Shown here piece by piece: positions 1 to 7,377 of a stretch of 11,285 nt of DNA (the stretch's first letter is position 1; each line of letters opens with the position of its first letter). The notes under the pieces were generated by a model. It did not search any database and was not told the origin of the DNA. It saw only the letters and a program-made list of their open reading frames with translations. The position numbers were made by a program, and so were the translations under genes. The DNA is taken from assembly GCA_010031985.1 (NCBI GenBank), contig RGYP01000031.1:1-11285 (forward strand). The letters run 5' to 3'. Source of the DNA: Gammaproteobacteria bacterium. Lineage in GTDB: Bacteria; Pseudomonadota; Gammaproteobacteria; Steroidobacterales; Steroidobacteraceae.

Positions 1-5
1 GGCCG

Positions 6-14
6 TGTTATCTT
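6..14 (+). promoter_or_regulatory. possible extended -10 element before yadG
   Basis: TG, one base, then TATCTT forms an extended -10-like sequence ending ten bases before the ATG at 25. Any -35 lies outside the window. The predicted transcript start would fall just before the ATG, leaving almost no leader, consistent with the absence of a Shine-Dalgarno. The evidence is weak. Confidence 0.2.
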
Positions 15-24
15 CTTCGGCCTG

Positions 25-948
25 ATGGAAGCACTCGCGGTCCGCGGTCTCGTCAAGCGATACCGCAATGGCGTAGAAGCCCTCAAGGGCATCGATCTCA
101 ACGTCGCCGAAGGCGACTTCTTCGCGCTGCTCGGTCCGAACGGGGCGGGCAAGAGCACCATGATCGGCATCTGCACTTCGCTCGTGACCAAAACGGCGGG
201 CAGCGTGCGGGTGTTTGGTCACGATCTCGACACCGATCTCGAAGCGGCCAAGGCCTGCATCGGCGTCGTGCCGCAAGAACTCAATCTCAACCAGTTCGAA
301 ACGCCCGAGACCATCGTCGTCAATCAGGCGGGTTTTTACGGGATCCCGCGGCGTCTCGCGCGTGAGCGTGCGGAAAAGTATCTGACCAAACTCTCGCTCT
401 GGGACAAGCGCAACAAAATGGCGCGTACCTTGTCGGGGGGCATGAAGCGGCGCCTCATGATCGCGCGCGCCCTGGTGCACGAACCGCGGCTGCTCATCCT
501 CGATGAGCCTACTGCGGGCGTCGACATCGAAATCCGCCGCTCGATGTGGGACTTCTTGCGCGAGCTCAACGCGGCGGGGACCACGATCATCCTGACTACG
601 CACTATCTCGAAGAGGCCGAGACGCTCTGTCGCAACATCGCCATCATCGATCGTGGGCGCATCGCCGAGGCCGATCGCATGGATCGCCTGCTGCTGACGT
701 TGCACACCGAGTCTTTCGTGCTCAGTCTGCGCGACCCCGTGGCGCAAGCGCCCACGGTCGCGGGCTATGACATTCGACTCGTCGATCCGCAGACGCTCGA
801 GATCGAGGTCAGCAAAGATCGTGACCTCAACGATCTTTTCACGCGCCTTTCGGCCGACGGCGTGCACGTGGTCACGATGCGCAACAAGGTGAACCGACTC
901 GAAGAAATATTCATGCGTCTCGTCGACAAGTCGGGGGCAGCGGCATGA
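25..948 (+). CDS. yadG: YadG-type ABC transporter ATP-binding protein
   Basis: This is the cytoplasmic ATPase subunit of an ABC-2 type exporter; it should hydrolyse ATP to drive the permease encoded directly downstream. The 307-residue product shows the full nucleotide-binding set: Walker A GPNGAGKST (37-45), Q-loop Gln84, signature LSGGM (136-140), Walker B LLILDE (156-161) and the switch His193 in TTHYLEE. From memory it matches E. coli YadG (308 aa) along its whole length, including the NQAGFYG and MRNKVNRLEE stretches, which supports both the name and the start at 25. No in-frame stop lies in the 24 bases before it, so an upstream start cannot be formally excluded. There is no clear Shine-Dalgarno sequence. 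The stop overlaps the permease start as ATGA. The substrate of YadGH is not established as far as I know. Confidence 0.93.
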   Translation: MEALAVRGLVKRYRNGVEALKGIDLNVAEGDFFALLGPNGAGKSTMIGICTSLVTKTAGSVRVFGHDLDTDLEAAKACIGVVPQELNLNQFETPETIVVNQAGFYGIPRRLARERAEKYLTKLSLWDKRNKMARTLSGGMKRRLMIARALVHEPRLLILDEPTAGVDIEIRRSMWDFLRELNAAGTTIILTTHYLEEAETLCRNIAIIDRGRIAEADRMDRLLLTLHTESFVLSLRDPVAQAPTVAGYDIRLVDPQTLEIEVSKDRDLNDLFTRLSADGVHVVTMRNKVNRLEEIFMRLVDKSGAAA

Positions 949-1727
949 GTGCGGGTTTCGCCGGCGTTCGCTGGGTTGGTTTCCAGACCATCGTACTGCG
1001 CGAGTTCGGACGCATCCTGCGTATCTGGGGCCAGACGATCGTACCGTCGGCGGTTACCGCAGCGCTGTACTTCGTGATCTTCGGTAGCCTCATCGGCAGG
1101 CGTATCGGGCAGATGGACGGCGTCGATTACATGCAGTACATCGCTCCCGGACTCATCATGATGGCGGTCATCACCAACGCTTATGCGAACGTATCGTCGT
1201 CGTTCTTCGGCGCCAAGTTTCAGCGTTTTCTCGAAGAAATCTCGGTTTCACCGCAACCCAACTGGATCATCGTCGCCGGGTACGTCGGGGGCGGTGTGTT
1301 GCGCGGCCTGCTGGTGGGGCTCGCCGTCACCGTGATTTCTTTGATATTCACGCATCTGCCCGTGCATCATCTGCTGGTCACGCTGGTGGCTGTTTTGCTG
1401 ACCGCAGTGGTGTTTTCTTTGGCGGGCTTCATAAACGGCGTGTTCGCCAAGAATTTCGATCAGGTGAACTGGATCCCCACCTTCATACTCACGCCACTCA
1501 CGTATTTTGGCGGTGTGTTCTATTCCATCAATTTGCTGCCGGAGTGGGCGCGAACCTTGTCCTTCGCCAATCCGGTCCTGCACATGGTCAACGCCTTCCG
1601 TTACGGTTTCCTCGGCCGCTCCGACGTCCACGTCGGTCTGGCGTTCGGCATCATGGCCTTGGCGGCGCTGGCGTTGTTCGGCGTCGCGCTCTGGTTGATG
1701 GAGCGAGGCACCGGCCTGCGCGACTGA
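945..1727 (+). CDS. yadH: YadH-type ABC-2 family transporter permease
   Basis: This is the membrane subunit of the ABC exporter and partner of the preceding ATPase. The 260-residue product has about six hydrophobic segments, starting with a cytoplasmic N-terminus and the RIWGQTIVPSAVTAALYFVIF region (about 25-48). Conserved landmarks shared with E. coli YadH include YMQYIAPGLIMM, NAYANVSSSFFGAKFQR and the FILTPLTYFGGVFY segment typical of ABC2_membrane proteins. The length is normal for the family (E. coli YadH is 256 aa). The ATG overlaps the ATPase stop by four bases, a classic translational-coupling arrangement, so the two subunits are probably made in balance. It acts in the inner membrane. 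The exported substrate is unknown. Confidence 0.93.
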   Translation: MSAGFAGVRWVGFQTIVLREFGRILRIWGQTIVPSAVTAALYFVIFGSLIGRRIGQMDGVDYMQYIAPGLIMMAVITNAYANVSSSFFGAKFQRFLEEISVSPQPNWIIVAGYVGGGVLRGLLVGLAVTVISLIFTHLPVHHLLVTLVAVLLTAVVFSLAGFINGVFAKNFDQVNWIPTFILTPLTYFGGVFYSINLLPEWARTLSFANPVLHMVNAFRYGFLGRSDVHVGLAFGIMALAALALFGVALWLMERGTGLRD

Positions 1728-1761
1728 GTGCGCGGGGCCCATCGCTCGTCTGCCGATCAAC

Positions 1762-2760
1762 ATGCACGAGCCATTCCATCCGCCGCGGTGGCTGAGCGGC
1801 GCTCATCTGCAGTCGATCCTGCCGAGCCTGCCGTTGCGCCGGGTGCTGGTCGAGCGTCGGGCTCGTCCGTTACTTGCTTCGAGTCGCGAGTTGCTGCTCG
1901 ATTGCGGCGACGGAGTACGCTTGCAGGGGTTTTTCTCGGCGGCGCCTCCTGCGGTCAGCGTGGCCACCAGAACTCTCGCGGTGTTGCTGCACGGTTGGGA
2001 AGGCAGCGCCCGTTCACTCTATGTGTTGTCGCTGGCGCAGACGCTGCACGAGCAAGGCCACGACGTCGTCAGACTCAATCTGCGCGATCATGGCGCGACG
2101 CACCACCTCAATCGCGAGTTGTTCCACTCATGTCGACTGCCCGAAGTGGTGGGGGCGGTGAAGCGACTGCAGTTTTTGTTTCCGTCGCATCGGCTCGTGC
2201 TCGCCGGGTTTTCGCTCGGCGGCAACTTCATGTTGCGCGTAGCGGCTGAAGCCGAGCGTGCCGATTTGCGTATCGATCACGCCTTTGGCGTGTCACCGGT
2301 GCTCGATCCGGCCACTTGTCTCGATGCGCTCGAGAGCGGGTGGTCGCTGTACCACGACTATTTCGTGCGCAAGTGGTTGCGGTCGCTGCGACTGAAGCAA
2401 CGGGCTTGGCCGGGCACCTTCGACTTCGGCGAATCATTGAAGTCCGGGGACCTGCGCGCGATGACGCGCGAACTCGTTTTGAAGCACTCGGGCTATGGAT
2501 CGGTCGAAGAATACTTTCGAGGCTACGCCATCACCGAGGACCGGCTCGCCGGCCTCAGAGTGCCCGCGACGCTGATCACGGCCTTGGACGATCCCATCAT
2601 CCCGGCCAAGGACCTCGCTCGATTGGCGCGACCACCCTGCCTTCGGGTGATCGTCACCTCCACCGGCGGGCATTGCGGATTTTTTGATTCCTTCGATGGT
2701 CCGGGTTGGGCCGATCGATTCATCCTGCGCGCGCTCGCAGCCACACCGGGTTCTGCTTGA
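1762..2760 (+). CDS. alpha/beta hydrolase, YheT/EMB8 type
   Basis: This is a predicted serine hydrolase or esterase of the YheT/ABHD1-3 family, 332 residues. The N-terminal PPRWLSGAHLQSILPSL (8-23) is the family hallmark, corresponding to the GHLQT motif of YheT. The oxyanion-side motif HGWEGSARSLY lies at 77-87. The nucleophile is Ser151 in GFSLGG, with likely acid Asp277 in ALDDPII and His304 in GGHCGFF, so the triad looks intact. WPGTFDFGESL (216-226) matches the YPGT segment of YheT. No signal peptide is seen, so it is probably cytoplasmic. It starts 34 bases after the permease and ends 14 bases before the lipoprotein. The physiological substrate of the family is poorly known; an ester or lipid substrate is inferred from ABHD relatives. 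Confidence 0.9.
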   Translation: MHEPFHPPRWLSGAHLQSILPSLPLRRVLVERRARPLLASSRELLLDCGDGVRLQGFFSAAPPAVSVATRTLAVLLHGWEGSARSLYVLSLAQTLHEQGHDVVRLNLRDHGATHHLNRELFHSCRLPEVVGAVKRLQFLFPSHRLVLAGFSLGGNFMLRVAAEAERADLRIDHAFGVSPVLDPATCLDALESGWSLYHDYFVRKWLRSLRLKQRAWPGTFDFGESLKSGDLRAMTRELVLKHSGYGSVEEYFRGYAITEDRLAGLRVPATLITALDDPIIPAKDLARLARPPCLRVIVTSTGGHCGFFDSFDGPGWADRFILRALAATPGSA

Positions 2761-2762
2761 CC

Positions 2763-2768
2763 TAGAAT
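2763..2768 (+). promoter_or_regulatory. possible -10 element (TAGAAT) abutting a start codon
   Basis: TAGAAT differs from the sigma-70 -10 consensus at one position and ends six bases before the lipoprotein ATG at 2775. A transcript from it would begin at or next to the ATG and be leaderless, which would fit the lack of a Shine-Dalgarno sequence there. No acceptable -35 hexamer lies 16-18 bases upstream, so this is weak evidence. Confidence 0.25.
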
Positions 2769-2774
2769 CGGGCG

Positions 2775-3533
2775 ATGCATCGACCTCCTCGCATGCTTGT
2801 CGTTTCGTTGCTGGCGCTGCTGCTTGCCGCCTGCGGCGAATTGCAGGACTGGCGCAGCACGCAGCGCGCCGACACGCTCGAGGCCTACGAGGCCTTCGTC
2901 CAGCAGCATCCGCAGAGTCAGTACGTGCCGGTTGCCCAGCGGCGCCTGGCCGATCTCGTCGAGCAACGCGATTGGTTGATCGCCACCGAGTCCGACACCG
3001 CCGAGGGCTACCGCGCCTTCATCAACAATCATCCGAAGGGGCGTTGGACGAGGGAGGCGCGCGTGCGCCTGCAGAACTTTCTGTCGACACCTGGCGTGCT
3101 CGGCCCGGCGGCGATCGAACCGGTCGAGTCTCCGGAGCCGCCCGGCATGCTGCCGAGCGACCCTGCGCCTGTAGACCGCACGCCGATCGCGGCCGCGAGC
3201 GCCGCTAGCGACGACAACCCGGGTGCCGAGGCATCGCACGTTGCGCCACCCATTGCCGCGCCTGCGGTCAACGTCGAACCGGCGCCCGTGACTCACCGCA
3301 TCCAGCTCGGGGCGTACTCGAGTCGCGACAAGGCGCTCGATGCCTGGCGCGAGGTGCGTGCTCGCCACGTCGAACTGCAGGGCCTGGTCTCGCAGGCGGT
3401 GCTTGGATCGAACGGCAAGGTCGAGATCTATCGACTGCAGGCGAGTGTCGCGAGTCAAGAGCGCGCACGCGAGATCTGCCGGGTGCTGGTGGCGGCTCGC
3501 CAGGGCTGCGTATACGTGCCGCCGGGGCGCTGA
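2775..3533 (+). CDS. SPOR-domain lipoprotein
   Basis: This is a predicted outer-membrane lipoprotein that binds peptidoglycan. The 252-residue product begins with a lipoprotein signal peptide whose lipobox LLAAC places the lipidated cysteine at residue 20; Gly at +2 gives no inner-membrane retention signal. Two similar helical repeats follow (about 33-61 and 74-103), each with a (T)xE-(A/G)Y-x-(A/F)F-x-x-x-HP core and a C-terminal RL, resembling TPR-like units. Residues about 104-172 are a Pro/Ala-rich linker. The C-terminus (about 173-249, starting THRIQLGAYSSR) is a SPOR domain, a family known to bind glycan strands lacking stem peptides at septa. It contains two cysteines (235, 245) that could pair. 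The gene lies 36 bases upstream of an ExeA-type ATPase, suggesting a joint envelope role. Confidence 0.85.
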   Translation: MHRPPRMLVVSLLALLLAACGELQDWRSTQRADTLEAYEAFVQQHPQSQYVPVAQRRLADLVEQRDWLIATESDTAEGYRAFINNHPKGRWTREARVRLQNFLSTPGVLGPAAIEPVESPEPPGMLPSDPAPVDRTPIAAASAASDDNPGAEASHVAPPIAAPAVNVEPAPVTHRIQLGAYSSRDKALDAWREVRARHVELQGLVSQAVLGSNGKVEIYRLQASVASQERAREICRVLVAARQGCVYVPPGR

Positions 3534-3569
3534 TTTTCAGCTGCGCCGCGCATCATCGGGCATCAGCGC

Positions 3570-4466
3570 ATGTACGAAAATTTCTTTGGTCTGACCGAGC
3601 CGCCGTTTTCGATCACGCCCGATCCGCGCTATCTCTATCCCAGCGCGCGGCACACCGAAGCCCTCGGTCATCTGTTCTATGGCGTAAGTGCCGCCGGGGG
3701 ATTCATTCAACTCACCGGAGAGGTGGGCACGGGCAAGACGACGGTGGTTCGCTCGCTGCTCTGCCGTGAGCCCGCCGACGTCGATATCGCGCTCATACTC
3801 AATCCGCGGGTGACGGTCACCGAGTTTCTGCAGACAATTTGCGAGGAATTGCGCGTGGTCGTGCCCGCCGACGGGCGCGATAGTGTGAAATCTTTGGTAG
3901 ACGCCTTGACTGCGCGTCTGCTCGAGGCCAACGCTGCGGGGCGGCGAGTCGCAGTGCTCATCGACGAAGCGCATCTCCTCGAGCGGGACGTCCTCGAGCA
4001 GGTACGGCTGCTGACCAACATCGAGACCGCGACTCGCAAGTTGTTGCAGGTGATCCTCATCGGCCAACCAGAGCTGCGCGATCTGCTCGCCCGTGAAGAC
4101 ATGCGCCAAGTTGCGCAGCGCATCACGGGCAGGCTGCATCTCGATCCGTTGTCGGCCGACGAAACTGCGGCCTACGTTCGACATCGGCTGCGCGTGGCTG
4201 GCGCCACGAGAGAAATCTTCACGCCGGCCGCGCTGCGTGAATTGCACCGTCAGGGTCGGGGACTGCCGCGCCTCGTCAACGTGATCGCCGACCGTGCGAT
4301 GCTCGCGGCATTCGCGAGCGATCGTCACGAGATCAAGCCCGCGATCGTGCGGACTGCTGCCGCAGAGGTGGCCGGAAGAGCGACGCGCTCGCCGCCATGG
4401 ATTTGGTTGGCCGTGATGGCGACCGTGCTGGCGATCGGTGGTGCGGCCGTCGTGTGGCTGCGCTGA
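3570..4466 (+). CDS. short ExeA/GspA-type AAA ATPase with C-terminal membrane anchor
   Basis: This is a cytoplasmic AAA ATPase of the GspA/ExeA (general secretion pathway A) type, 298 residues. The N-terminal MYENFFGLTEPPFSITPDP is the family signature. Walker A GEVGTGKT is at 50-57, Walker B VAVLIDEAH at 127-135, the sensor-1 region LIGQPEL near 163-169, an Arg-bearing QRITGRLHL stretch at 183-191 and the sensor-2 motif GLPRLVN at 231-237. A single transmembrane helix occupies about 276-297, and the protein stops one residue later. Classical ExeA proteins are longer and carry a periplasmic peptidoglycan-binding domain after this helix; here that part is absent, with no remnant downstream because the next gene begins at once. 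In Aeromonas, ExeA works with ExeB in secretin assembly; no gspB or secretin gene is visible here. The preceding SPOR lipoprotein could supply the wall-binding function in trans (inference). Confidence 0.88.
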   Translation: MYENFFGLTEPPFSITPDPRYLYPSARHTEALGHLFYGVSAAGGFIQLTGEVGTGKTTVVRSLLCREPADVDIALILNPRVTVTEFLQTICEELRVVVPADGRDSVKSLVDALTARLLEANAAGRRVAVLIDEAHLLERDVLEQVRLLTNIETATRKLLQVILIGQPELRDLLAREDMRQVAQRITGRLHLDPLSADETAAYVRHRLRVAGATREIFTPAALRELHRQGRGLPRLVNVIADRAMLAAFASDRHEIKPAIVRTAAAEVAGRATRSPPWIWLAVMATVLAIGGAAVVWLR

Positions 4467-4483
4467 ACATGAGAAAAAGAGCT

Positions 4484-6445
4484 ATGAAGACATTGACGTT
4501 TGCGCGCTTCTCAACTGGGCGATTTTCACTCGTGGCCGCGATGTGGCTTGCGTGCTGTAGTGCGATCGCGGCACCTGAGGCGAATGAGGGCGCTTGGCTG
4601 GCATTCGGCCGTGACCCCGGTGGCAGCCAGCATTCGCCGCTCGCGCAAATCGACACCGGCAACGTTCGCAAGTTGCGTCAAGTGTGGACCCATCGCAGCG
4701 GTGATTTCGTCGACGCACCCTCGCCGAAGGGGTCCATCTTGCAGGCGACGCCCTTGCAGGTGAATGGCACGCTCTATTTCTGCACGCCGTTCAATCGTGT
4801 GTTCGCGCTCGATGCCGAAACGGGACGCGAACGCTGGGTCTTCGACCCGCACCGCGCCGATCCGAAAAGCGGTCGCGAGGCCTTGAGTCCGCCGCGGACC
4901 ATGGCGAGTCGATGTCGCGGCGTTGCCTACTGGGAGAGCGCCGCGACGTCCGATGCGCCGTGCCAGCGTCGCATCTTCAAGAACGGCGAAAACGCACGCC
5001 TCTACGCCCTCGACGCCGAGACCGGTGCTTTGTGCGCCGATTTCGGCGCTGCGAAGGGGCACCCGGGTTGGGCATCGCAAGCCGACTACGAAAATCACGG
5101 CGAAGGCATCATGGCCTCGTCGACCTCGCCGCCGGCGGTGCTCGGCGACATCGTGATTGCCGCGATGGCGGTCAACGACGGGATCGCCAATGCCAAGGAT
5201 GGCATCGTTCGCGCCTTCGATGCGCGAACCGGCGAGTTGCGCTGGGAGTTCAATCCGATACCGCCCGAGTTTCGCGGCCGAAGCGGCGCAGCGAACGTCT
5301 GGTCGACGATCAGCGTCGATGTCGCCAACAACCTCGTGTTCCTGCCCACCACGAGTCCATCGACCGACTACTACGGTGGCGGACGTCGTTTCGAGATGCC
5401 GTTGGCGAATGCCATCGTCGCGCTCGATGGCGCGACCGGCAACGTGGTCTGGTCGCGACAGGTAGTCCGCCACGACCTGTTCGACTACGACCTCGTGGGT
5501 CATCCGCTGCTCGTCGACATCCGCAGGGATGGCCGCACCGTGCAGGCCGCTTTGCTGCAGACGAAGATGGGATGGCTCTACGGATTCGACCGTCGGACCG
5601 GTGAGCCGCTTTGGCCCATCGTCGATCGGGAGGTGCCCGCGAGCGACGTTCCGGGCGAAACCGCCGCGACGACGCAGCCCGTTCCACAGGGCATGGCGCC
5701 GTTCGCCAGACAAACTTTGAAGCGTGAAGATTTGTTCGGTATCACGCCCATCGACACCTATGCCTGCCGACGCCGCTTCGACGAGCTGCGCTACGAGGGC
5801 ATGTACACACCGCCTTCCATTCGCGGCTCGATTCTTTTTCCGTCGGCCTTGGGCGGCGGCAATTGGGGCGGTGCGGCCTACGATCCGGCGACTAATTCTT
5901 TGATCATCAAGGCCGAAAATCTGGCGACAGTGATTCGAGTCGTTCCGAAGAAAGACTCGGCGGAAGATCAGAAGCCACCCAAAGATTATCTGACCCGACC
6001 TTTGGTGGGTACGCCCTATCGAATCGAGGGTGAGCTCTTCAACTCGCCGCTCGGTGTGCCGTGCACGCCACCGCCGTGGGGGACGCTGATGGCGCTCGAT
6101 CTCGGCAGCGGTCAGCCGCGCTGGCAAATTCCACTCGGTCAGATCCGCCGCGCCGGTGTGACCGTTCCCAAGGGTGCAGGTTGGGGCTCGCCGAACGTCG
6201 CCGGGCCGATCACCACCGCCGGTGGGCTCGTTTTCATTGGCGCCACCATGGATTCCAAGTTGCGTGCGCTCGACACTCGTACCGGCAAAGAATTGTGGTC
6301 GGCTGATCTGCCTGTCCCGGGCATGGCCGTTCCCATGACGTATTCGGTCAAGGGCAAGCAATACGTCGTCATCGCCGCCGGCGGCAACGCCCAGGTGGGC
6401 ACGCCCATCGGCGATTACTTGATCGCTTACGCCTTGCCCGACTGA
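4484..6445 (+). CDS. periplasmic PQQ-dependent dehydrogenase, glucose/quinate dehydrogenase type
   Basis: This is a quinoprotein that oxidises a sugar or polyol in the periplasm using pyrroloquinoline quinone. I chose the ATG at 4484 (653 aa) because it gives a clean signal peptide (MKTLTFAR, hydrophobic core, AIA cleavage near residue 29) and has a purine-rich GAGAAAAAGAG stretch upstream; ATG 4469 in the same frame is the alternative. The eight-bladed propeller is shown by repeated ALDAETG/AFDARTG/ALDTRTGKELW units. Sequences close to membrane glucose dehydrogenase include SRCRGVAYWE...CQRRIF (142-165), RHDLFDYD (329-336, containing the likely catalytic Asp), the PQQ-contacting region around Lys361, GGGNWGGAAYDP (457-468) and the C-terminal GDYLIAYALPD. 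It lacks both the N-terminal five-helix anchor of Gcd and any CxxCH haem motif. The substrate is uncertain, and no pqq biosynthesis genes are in view. Confidence 0.9.
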   Translation: MKTLTFARFSTGRFSLVAAMWLACCSAIAAPEANEGAWLAFGRDPGGSQHSPLAQIDTGNVRKLRQVWTHRSGDFVDAPSPKGSILQATPLQVNGTLYFCTPFNRVFALDAETGRERWVFDPHRADPKSGREALSPPRTMASRCRGVAYWESAATSDAPCQRRIFKNGENARLYALDAETGALCADFGAAKGHPGWASQADYENHGEGIMASSTSPPAVLGDIVIAAMAVNDGIANAKDGIVRAFDARTGELRWEFNPIPPEFRGRSGAANVWSTISVDVANNLVFLPTTSPSTDYYGGGRRFEMPLANAIVALDGATGNVVWSRQVVRHDLFDYDLVGHPLLVDIRRDGRTVQAALLQTKMGWLYGFDRRTGEPLWPIVDREVPASDVPGETAATTQPVPQGMAPFARQTLKREDLFGITPIDTYACRRRFDELRYEGMYTPPSIRGSILFPSALGGGNWGGAAYDPATNSLIIKAENLATVIRVVPKKDSAEDQKPPKDYLTRPLVGTPYRIEGELFNSPLGVPCTPPPWGTLMALDLGSGQPRWQIPLGQIRRAGVTVPKGAGWGSPNVAGPITTAGGLVFIGATMDSKLRALDTRTGKELWSADLPVPGMAVPMTYSVKGKQYVVIAAGGNAQVGTPIGDYLIAYALPD

Positions 6446-7377
6446 GCGAGCCGCTTCGTCAGCAGAGCAAAAATGCCATCGCCATTCGCGCGTACGGCCC
6501 ATTGCACGTTCTGAACACGGTCCGCACGCGGACGAAATTCGACGGCCGTGTGGCCGGCGGTCAGGGCCGATTCGGTTTCGACGTCGACGTGGCAGCGCCG
6601 AAATTCGAACAGCGAAGGATCGATCAGCCAGGCGATCGGGCAGGGGTCGTGCAGCGGCGAGCCTTGCTCGCGCGGACCGTTGGCGGGCAGCGCATTGGAG
6701 AACTCGAGCAGGTCGAAGGCCGCGCGTGCGGCAGGGGTCTCGAGTGCGCCGAGCGCCGCCGTTCTCGCGGGCGTGGCCCGTACCTGGTGGGTGGCGTCGA
6801 GGCCGAAGGCGTATACGGGCGGTCCTGCATTGAAAACCACCTGCGCCGCATGCGGATCGGCGTAGATGTTGTATTCGGCCGAGGGCGTGATGTTGCCGCC
6901 CGCGCTGCGTGCGCCACCCATGATCGCGAATTCGCGAATTCCGCGCAGTACCTCGGGACGACGCTGTATCGCTGTGGCGACGTTGGTCATCGGTCCGGTG
7001 ATGACCAAAGAAATCGAGGCCGCAGCGGCATGCGTCAGTTCGTGAATCAGAAACTCGACAGCATGCAGTGCCTCGGGACCTTTGCGCGGCGATCCTGTCG
7101 GCAGATCGCCCAAGCCCGATTCACCATGAAAATGCCCGGCCTCCACCGGCTCCCTGCGTAGCGGCCGCGCGCAGCCCGCATGCACCGGCACGTCCTCGCG
7201 GCCGGCGATTTCGCGGATCAGGCAGGCGTTGCGCGCAGTCAGCGGGGCAGCAACGTTGCCGCCGACGGTCGTGATACCGCGCAGCTCGAGCATGTCGGGC
7301 GCGGCGAACGCCAGCAGCAGGGCGACGCCGTCGTCGACCCCGGGGTCACAATCGATGATGACTGCAGACGAGCTCAT
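6427..7377 (-). CDS. inosine/uridine-preferring nucleoside hydrolase family protein
   Basis: This enzyme should cleave the N-glycosidic bond of ribonucleosides to give base plus ribose. The 316-residue product has the calcium-binding signature IIDCDPGVDD (7-16), TVGGN (37-41), HGESGLGD (84-91), TGPMTN (127-132), the ribose- and metal-binding segment AEYNIYADPHAA (167-178) and LHDPCPIAWLIDP (242-254) with the metal-ligand Asp and nearby His. All are standard for the IUNH family and its length is typical, so it looks intact. No signal peptide is present. The ATG directly abuts the TGA of the upstream aldo/keto reductase reading frame without its own clear Shine-Dalgarno, suggesting translational coupling. 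Its 3' end overlaps the convergent PQQ dehydrogenase by 19 bases. Exact base specificity cannot be assigned. Confidence 0.92.
   Translation of the reverse strand: MSSSAVIIDCDPGVDDGVALLLAFAAPDMLELRGITTVGGNVAAPLTARNACLIREIAGREDVPVHAGCARPLRREPVEAGHFHGESGLGDLPTGSPRKGPEALHAVEFLIHELTHAAAASISLVITGPMTNVATAIQRRPEVLRGIREFAIMGGARSAGGNITPSAEYNIYADPHAAQVVFNAGPPVYAFGLDATHQVRATPARTAALGALETPAARAAFDLLEFSNALPANGPREQGSPLHDPCPIAWLIDPSLFEFRRCHVDVETESALTAGHTAVEFRPRADRVQNVQWAVRANGDGIFALLTKRLAQSGKA

Noticed and set aside
2523..3458. 311-codon minus-strand open frame across the hydrolase and lipoprotein genes
   Set aside because: Arg-rich shadow without domain features, crossing two well-supported genes and their junction.
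3529..3541. GCTGA-TTT-TCAGC hairpin between the lipoprotein and ATPase genes
   Set aside because: The 5-base stem is short and there is no T run after it, so it is not a convincing terminator.
3537..4328. 263-codon minus-strand open frame opposite the ExeA-type ATPase
   Set aside because: Antisense shadow of a clearly recognised ATPase; no motif and no upstream signal.
4397..4468. Upstream ATG start for the PQQ dehydrogenase at 4397
   Set aside because: It would overlap the end of the ATPase by 70 bases and put charged residues before the signal peptide; ATG 4484 or 4469 fits a secretion signal.
4526..6502. Very long open frame (658 codons) antisense to the PQQ dehydrogenase
   Set aside because: It mirrors the real gene's codon pattern in GC-rich DNA, is rich in Arg/Gly/His without any motif, and has no homology I recognise; the sense frame is unmistakable.
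6925..6936. CGCGAATTCGCG palindrome inside the nucleoside hydrolase gene
   Set aside because: It encodes family-conserved residues near REFAIMGG, and nothing around it suggests a regulatory site.
6502..7161. 219-codon plus-strand open frame opposite the nucleoside hydrolase
   Set aside because: Shadow of the conserved nucleoside hydrolase frame with no recognisable features.
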